The notes beneath the pieces were generated by a model. That model made no database searches. It was given only the letters and a program-made list of their open reading frames with translations, and was not told the origin of the DNA. From NCBI GenBank assembly GCA_964522975.1, contig CAZFXK010000096.1, positions 1 to 9,315 of the forward strand: a stretch of DNA of 9,315 bases, given 5' to 3'. Source of the DNA: Bacteroides_E sp964522975. GTDB taxonomy: Bacteria; Bacteroidota; Bacteroidia; Bacteroidales; Bacteroidaceae. The translations under genes and the position numbers were made by a program. This document shows positions 6,180 to 9,315 of the stretch, piece after piece (the stretch's first letter is position 1; the number at the start of each line of letters is the position of its first letter).

Positions 6180-7008
6180 TAAAGGACAGTTAGGGAGTTC
6201 GTTGAAGAACCTTTCTGCAGATTATTTAAATCATTCTTTTTTCTTTTATACACAAGAAGAATTAGATATAACTGATTCTAAGAAATTGAAAAAACTACTT
6301 CAATTACATGAAATTGATGTAGTGGTAAATTGTGCGGCTTATACTCGGGTAGACCAAGCAGAGGAGGATTCTGTACTTTGTTATAAGATAAACCGGGAGG
6401 CCGTAAAAAACATTGGCGAGGTAGCCAATGAATTGGGGGTGGAAGTGATTCATTTTTCAACCGATTATGTCTTTGATGGTACGTCTTATGTTCCTTATAT
6501 GGAAGATAATGAAGTAAATCCACAGACAGTTTATGGCAATTCAAAATGGAAGGGGGAGCAAGATCTCTTATCTGTTTGCCCTCAATCGGTAATTATCCGT
6601 ACAGCCTGGTTATATGCTGAAGCAGGATCAAATTTTGTACAAACCATCTTAAGGTTAGGGAAAGAAAAAAAACAACTCAAAGTAGTATTTGATCAGATAG
6701 GCACGCCGACTTCTGCTATGGATTTGGCTCAATTTGTTTTGCATATTTTAGAGAAAGGGTTGATTCCGGGCATTTATCATTATAGCAATGAAGGAGTTTG
6801 TTCTTGGTATGATTTTGCAAAAGCCATTCTTTCCTTGAGTAAAATAGTCGATTGTGAAGTTTTGCCCATCCATAGCTCGGAGTATCCCACAAAAGCTAAA
6901 CGCCCTTATTATTCTGTATTAGATAAAACAAAAGTAAAACAAGTATATAAAATAGAAATTCCGCACTGGTATGACAGTTTGTGTGGAATACTAAAGAAAA
7001 GTTTATAG
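6151..7008 (+). CDS. rmlD: dTDP-4-dehydrorhamnose reductase
   Basis: RmlD (RfbD) makes dTDP-L-rhamnose by NAD(P)H-dependent reduction of dTDP-4-dehydro-L-rhamnose, the last step before rhamnose is added to surface glycans. The 285-residue protein is an extended short-chain dehydrogenase: Rossmann motif GSKGQLG (9-15), NCAAYTRVDQAE (60-71), the catalytic STD (103-105) with Tyr128 and Lys132 (YGNSK), RTAWLY (150-155), DQIGTPT (181-187) and the sugar-binding RPYYSVLD (251-258). All are intact and the length is normal. A second in-frame ATG at 6157 gives MRVLVTG, the more usual family start. rmlA, rmlB and rmlC are not in the window, so the pathway genes must be elsewhere. It overlaps DUF4924 and is followed after 26 nt by prfC. 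Confidence 0.94.
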   Translation: MDMRVLVTGSKGQLGSSLKNLSADYLNHSFFFYTQEELDITDSKKLKKLLQLHEIDVVVNCAAYTRVDQAEEDSVLCYKINREAVKNIGEVANELGVEVIHFSTDYVFDGTSYVPYMEDNEVNPQTVYGNSKWKGEQDLLSVCPQSVIIRTAWLYAEAGSNFVQTILRLGKEKKQLKVVFDQIGTPTSAMDLAQFVLHILEKGLIPGIYHYSNEGVCSWYDFAKAILSLSKIVDCEVLPIHSSEYPTKAKRPYYSVLDKTKVKQVYKIEIPHWYDSLCGILKKSL

Positions 7009-7017
7009 ACTCTTATT

Positions 7018-7023
7018 GGAGGT
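7018..7023 (+). promoter_or_regulatory. strong Shine-Dalgarno site of prfC
   Basis: GGAGGT lies 11 nt before the prfC ATG at 7035. Bacteroidota genes rarely use such sites and most starts in this window have only A-rich leaders, so this one stands out and supports the start at 7035. Confidence 0.6.
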
Positions 7024-7034
7024 GAATTCATAAA

Positions 7035-8450
7035 ATGACAAAGATTAAAGAAATAGAAAGAAGAAGAACTTTTGCGATTGTATCTCATCCCGATGCCGGT
7101 AAAACGACTTTAACCGAAAAGTTATTATTATTTGGAGGTCAGATACAAGTAGCCGGAGCTGTTAAAAGTAATAAAATAAAGAAATCGGCCACCAGTGACT
7201 GGATGGAGATTGAGAAACAGAGAGGAATATCGGTAACGACTTCGGTAATGGAGTTTGATTACGAAGATTATAAGGTAAACATATTAGATACCCCGGGACA
7301 CCAGGATTTCATTGAGGATACATTCCGTACACTTACAGCAGTCGATAGTGTGATTATTGTAATTGATAGTGCACGAGGTGTTGAGGTGCAGACGCGCAAA
7401 TTAATGGAAGTGTGTAGAATGCGCAAGACGCCGGTGATTGTTTTTATCAATAAAATGGATAGAGAAGGACGTGATCCTTTCGATTTACTGGATGAGGTGG
7501 AGGATGAGTTAACCATTCAGGTTTGTCCTTTATCTTGGCCCATAGAACAGGGGGAACGATTTAAAGGGGTATATAATATCTATGAGAGTAAGTTGGATTT
7601 ATATACTCCTTCCAAGCAAAAAGTTACTGAAAAAATTGAGCTTAATTTAGAAGGTGAAGAATTAGCTAAACAGATAGGAGAGAGTCAGGCCGATAAGTTA
7701 AGAGAAGATTTAGAGTTAATTGAGGGAGTCTATCCTACATTTGATAGAGAGAAATATTTGAANNNNNNNNNNNNNNNNNNNNNNNNNNNNNNNNNNNNNN
7801 NNNNNNNNNNNNNNNNNNNNNNNNNNNNNNNNNNNNNNNNNNNNNNNNNNNNNNNNNNNNNNCGTCATAATAAAACGATGCGTTTTTCTTCTCCTGCACA
7901 ATTTATGGCTCAACGTAAAACTACCATTGACGAGGCTTGGCCAGGCGACATCATTGGTTTGCCTGATAATAATGTCTTTAAGATAGGAGATACTTTAACC
8001 GAAGGAGAAGACTTACATTTCCGTGGTTTACCCAGCTTCTCTCCCGAGATGTTTAAATATATTGAGAATGCTGATCCTATGAAGCAGAAGCAACTGGCTC
8101 GTGGAATTGATCAATTGATGGACGAAGGCGTTGCGCAGCTTTTTGTGAATCAGTTTAATGGTAGGAAGATTATTGGAACCGTAGGACAGTTACAATTTGA
8201 AGTCATTCAATATCGTTTATTACACGAATATAATGCTTCCTGCCGTTGGGAGCCTATCCGTTTATATAAAGCTTGTTGGATAGAAAGTGATGATCAGAAA
8301 GAATTTGAGTTATTTAAAAAGAGGAAATATCAATATATGGCGAAGGATCACGAAGGAAGAGATGTTTTTTTGGCTGATTCCAGTTATATGCTACAGATGG
8401 CTCAAGAAGACTTTAAAGGAATTCGATTCCATTTCTCAAGTGAGTTTTAA
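7035..8450 (+). CDS. prfC: peptide chain release factor 3 (RF3), interrupted by an assembly gap
   Basis: RF3 is the translational GTPase that removes RF1 and RF2 from the ribosome after peptide release. The N-terminal G domain shows G1 SHPDAGKT (17-24), switch I RGIS with TTS (63-70), G3 DTPGH (85-89) and G4 NKMD (139-142). After the gap, domain II/III motifs follow: AWPGDIIGL, IGDTLTEGE, DPMKQKQLARG and VGQLQFEVIQYRL. Residues are lost where 100 Ns occupy 7763-7862. By alignment from memory with E. coli RF3 (529 residues), the missing part should be about 87 residues, not 34, so the full protein would be about 524. The reading frame is the same on both sides. It is the last gene of the LysE-DUF4924-rmlD operon. 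There is no sign that the gene itself is broken. Confidence 0.95.
   Translation: MTKIKEIERRRTFAIVSHPDAGKTTLTEKLLLFGGQIQVAGAVKSNKIKKSATSDWMEIEKQRGISVTTSVMEFDYEDYKVNILDTPGHQDFIEDTFRTLTAVDSVIIVIDSARGVEVQTRKLMEVCRMRKTPVIVFINKMDREGRDPFDLLDEVEDELTIQVCPLSWPIEQGERFKGVYNIYESKLDLYTPSKQKVTEKIELNLEGEELAKQIGESQADKLREDLELIEGVYPTFDREKYLXXXXXXXXXXXXXXXXXXXXXXXXXXXXXXXXXXRHNKTMRFSSPAQFMAQRKTTIDEAWPGDIIGLPDNNVFKIGDTLTEGEDLHFRGLPSFSPEMFKYIENADPMKQKQLARGIDQLMDEGVAQLFVNQFNGRKIIGTVGQLQFEVIQYRLLHEYNASCRWEPIRLYKACWIESDDQKEFELFKKRKYQYMAKDHEGRDVFLADSSYMLQMAQEDFKGIRFHFSSEF
7763..7862. other. assembly gap (100 N)
   Basis: Exactly 100 Ns, a common scaffolding placeholder, lie inside prfC. The flanks belong to the same gene in the right order and frame. 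The missing protein segment covers the end of the G domain and the start of domain II, and the true gap is estimated at about 259 bp. Confidence 0.97.
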
Positions 8451-8454
8451 TTGC

Positions 8455-8530
8455 TCTGGGACCGAAGCTTCATCGGTCTGGGATCTAATGCCCTTTGGTC
8501 TGGGAGACAATGATGGTTTGACCCAGACCG
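8455..8530 (+). repeat. GC-rich element of three 22-bp direct repeats plus an inverted copy
   Basis: TCTGGGA occurs at 8455, 8477 and 8499, exactly 22 nt apart. Each unit also keeps AA at its positions 11-12 and G at position 22. The inverted copy CCCAGACCG (8522-8530) is a perfect 9-bp complement of CGGTCTGGG (8474-8482) and matches 8 bp of the third unit (8497-8504). A smaller hairpin (8459-8465 with 8473-8479, one G-U) competes for the same bases. The element starts 5 nt after the prfC stop. Its GC content is about 55 percent by my count, against a clearly AT-rich background. The 22-nt period argues against a coding repeat. Confidence 0.75.
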
Positions 8531-8591
8531 AATAAGTTTCTCTTTGATTGCGTCTTTATTTACTTTTATCGCTAAGAAACATAATAGATAC

Positions 8592-8625
8592 AAAAAAGCA
8601 TCGTTAATGAAAACGATGCTTTTTT
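8592..8625 (+). terminator. bidirectional Rho-independent terminator between prfC and rpmE2
   Basis: A 14-bp perfect stem (8592-8605 with 8612-8625) has a 6-nt loop, with A6 on the left arm and T6 on the right. It can therefore end transcription from both sides, serving prfC on the plus strand and the convergent L31 gene on the minus strand. Confidence 0.9.
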
Positions 8626-8673
8626 ATGTTTGTGTTGAAAAACAAAACGATTCTATCATAAGAGAAGATTTTC

Positions 8674-8943
8674 TTATTCTGTTTCTTCTTTGTTTTTCTT
8701 GCGATTTCCATATCGGTTCATGAATTTATCAACTCGACCGGCAGTATCTACAAGTGTGGATTTGCCTGTATAGAATGGGTGTGAGGTATTTGAAATCTCA
8801 ACTTTAACAACAGGGTATGTTTTACCGTTAAATTCTACTTCTTCTTTTGATCTGGCAGTAGAACGTGATAAGAACATATCACCATTTGACATATCCATAA
8901 AAACTACAGGACGATAATTTTCCGGATGAATATCTTTTTTCAT
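8674..8943 (-). CDS. rpmE2: 50S ribosomal protein L31, type B (zinc-independent)
   Basis: This 89-residue protein starts MKKDIHPENYRPVVFMD. It has SNTSHPFYTGKS (51-62) and GRVDKFMNRYG (69-79), the L31 signature region, and a basic and acidic tail. It has no cysteine, so it lacks the zinc-binding CxxC of type A L31 and belongs to the type B group with the usual insertion in the middle. L31 sits on the central protuberance of the 50S subunit and helps bridge the two subunits. In some bacteria type B copies are induced by zinc shortage through Zur; I see no clear Zur box here. It is transcribed alone from its own promoter (9017-9048) with a leader of about 70 nt, and ends at the shared terminator. 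Confidence 0.96.
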   Translation of the reverse strand: MKKDIHPENYRPVVFMDMSNGDMFLSRSTARSKEEVEFNGKTYPVVKVEISNTSHPFYTGKSTLVDTAGRVDKFMNRYGNRKKNKEETE

Positions 8944-8973
8944 ATTGCTTTAATTTTTTATTATTATCGTATA

Positions 8974-8994
8974 ACTATTTTGGTATTAAATAGT
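8974..8994 (-). promoter_or_regulatory. hairpin in the rpmE2 mRNA leader
   Basis: On the minus strand ACTATTT, a 7-nt loop and AAATAGT form a perfect 7-bp stem 31 nt before the L31 start. It lies between promoter and start codon, where ribosomal-protein leaders often bind their own product. No known leader motif is recognised and AT-rich sequence makes chance pairing possible. Confidence 0.35.
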
Positions 8995-9016
8995 GTGTAA
9001 TGGTCTTTCAAGTGTG

Positions 9017-9048
9017 CAAAGATAAGGTTAATCTATTTAAATAAGAAA
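9017..9048 (-). promoter_or_regulatory. Bacteroidota promoter of rpmE2
   Basis: On the minus strand TATCTTTG (9024-9017) matches TAnnTTTG exactly and is the same octamer as in the ffs promoter. TTTC (9048-9045) stands 20 nt upstream as a 3-of-4 match to the -33 TTTG. The start would be near 9012, giving a leader of about 70 nt. Confidence 0.72.
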
Positions 9049-9223
9049 AGAAACAGGAAATAACTTGCATTAAAAATATCTTCTTTCATTAATGCCCTGT
9101 TCTCTCCTTTTACTTTTGATAAATAGGGATGGTAAAAAGATAAAGAGAAGAATGAATGAGCAAAACTTTATTGTTTACTTTATATTTTTAGCGTCAAATC
9201 TCTTAAAATTGAACTATAATGGC
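9049..9223. other. AT-rich spacer between divergent promoters, nothing recognised
   Basis: Together with the promoters this makes up the 338-bp spacer between rpmE2 and the aldolase gene. I find no tRNA, terminator, clear repeat or convincing gene in it. A weak, interrupted inverted repeat (about 9101-9114 with 9132-9149) is within what AT-rich sequence gives by chance. Confidence 0.5.
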
Positions 9224-9231
9224 TATTTTTG
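9224..9231 (+). promoter_or_regulatory. Bacteroidota -7 element for the aldolase gene
   Basis: TATTTTTG is an exact TAnnTTTG match 50 nt before the aldolase ATG, predicting a leader of about 45 nt. No TTTG is found 19-21 nt upstream, so the -33 half is poor. Confidence 0.55.
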
Positions 9232-9281
9232 TAGAGGAGTATGCAAGATATTCATTATTAAAAACCATAAACTTTAAACAA

Positions 9282-9315
9282 ATGATTAATTACAAAGATT
9301 TAGGCTTAGTGAACA
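9282..9315 (+). CDS. fba: class II fructose-bisphosphate aldolase, N-terminus only (partial)
   Basis: Only 11 codons are inside the window: MINYKDLGLVN. This is almost the start of Bacteroides class II fructose-bisphosphate aldolase as I remember it (MVNYKDLGLVNTREMF), and the divergent rpmE2 is its usual neighbour there. The enzyme is a zinc-dependent glycolytic aldolase that splits fructose 1,6-bisphosphate into two triose phosphates. The gene runs off the right edge, so catalytic residues cannot be checked. A promoter element lies 50 nt upstream. Confidence 0.75.
   Translation, partial: MINYKDLGLVN

Noticed and set aside
8455..8530. CRISPR-like array
   Set aside because: Only about seven bases plus a few positions are shared between units, so there is no repeat-spacer structure, and no cas genes are nearby.
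8287..8535. 82-codon plus-strand ORF across the end of prfC and the repeat element
   Set aside because: It lies mostly in another frame of prfC, and its tail is the 22-nt repeat, whose period does not fit codons.
9241..9261. mini-ORF MQDIHY with a GAGGAG just before its ATG, possibly a leader peptide
   Set aside because: The purine run ends only 1-2 nt before the ATG, too close to work as a ribosome binding site, and no attenuator follows.
9092..9277. 61-codon ORF in the spacer before the aldolase gene
   Set aside because: It is low-complexity and AT-driven, has no family resemblance, and contains the likely aldolase promoter.

Overview
The window looks like a chromosomal segment of an AT-rich Bacteroidales genome (Bacteroidota). 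The evidence is a set of Bacteroidota-restricted families (DUF4199, DUF4924, and proteins resembling DUF6452 and DUF6048), four exact matches to the Bacteroidota -7 promoter element TAnnTTTG placed in front of transcription units, the scarcity of Shine-Dalgarno sites, and a zinc-free (type B) L31 gene divergent from a class II fructose-bisphosphate aldolase that begins MINYKDLGLVN. I cannot name the genus. Most of the content is housekeeping or conserved-hypothetical. I see no phage, transposase, CRISPR array or defence system.

Region 1 (1-4539, + strand): after the tail and terminator of an upstream gene, one promoter appears to drive six closely packed genes: a DUF4199 membrane protein, a DPM1/GtrB-like glycosyltransferase, a lipoprotein (DUF6452-like), an outer-membrane barrel candidate (DUF6048-like), an MntP-type manganese efflux pump and the flavin transferase ApbE. 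Intergenic distances are -53 to +12 nt. The theme is the cell envelope: lipid-linked sugar transfer, an outer-membrane protein pair, metal export and periplasmic flavinylation.

Region 2 (4617-4858, + strand): a stable-RNA unit. A textbook Bacteroidota promoter is followed by the small SRP RNA (ffs), then almost directly by tRNA-Thr(UGU), then a strong terminator. The gap between the two RNAs is so short that RNase P cleavage at the tRNA 5' end probably also defines the SRP RNA 3' end.

Region 3 (4859-8625, + strand): a second operon with a LysE-family exporter, DUF4924, rmlD (dTDP-rhamnose synthesis) and prfC (release factor RF3). prfC is interrupted by a 100-N assembly gap that should really be about 260 bp. 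Directly after the prfC stop lies a GC-rich element of three 22-bp direct repeats plus an inverted copy, the most unusual non-coding structure here. A bidirectional terminator follows.

Region 4 (8626-9315): rpmE2 (L31 type B) on the minus strand converges with prfC and is divergent from the first 11 codons of a class II aldolase gene. Each has its own promoter in the 338-bp spacer.
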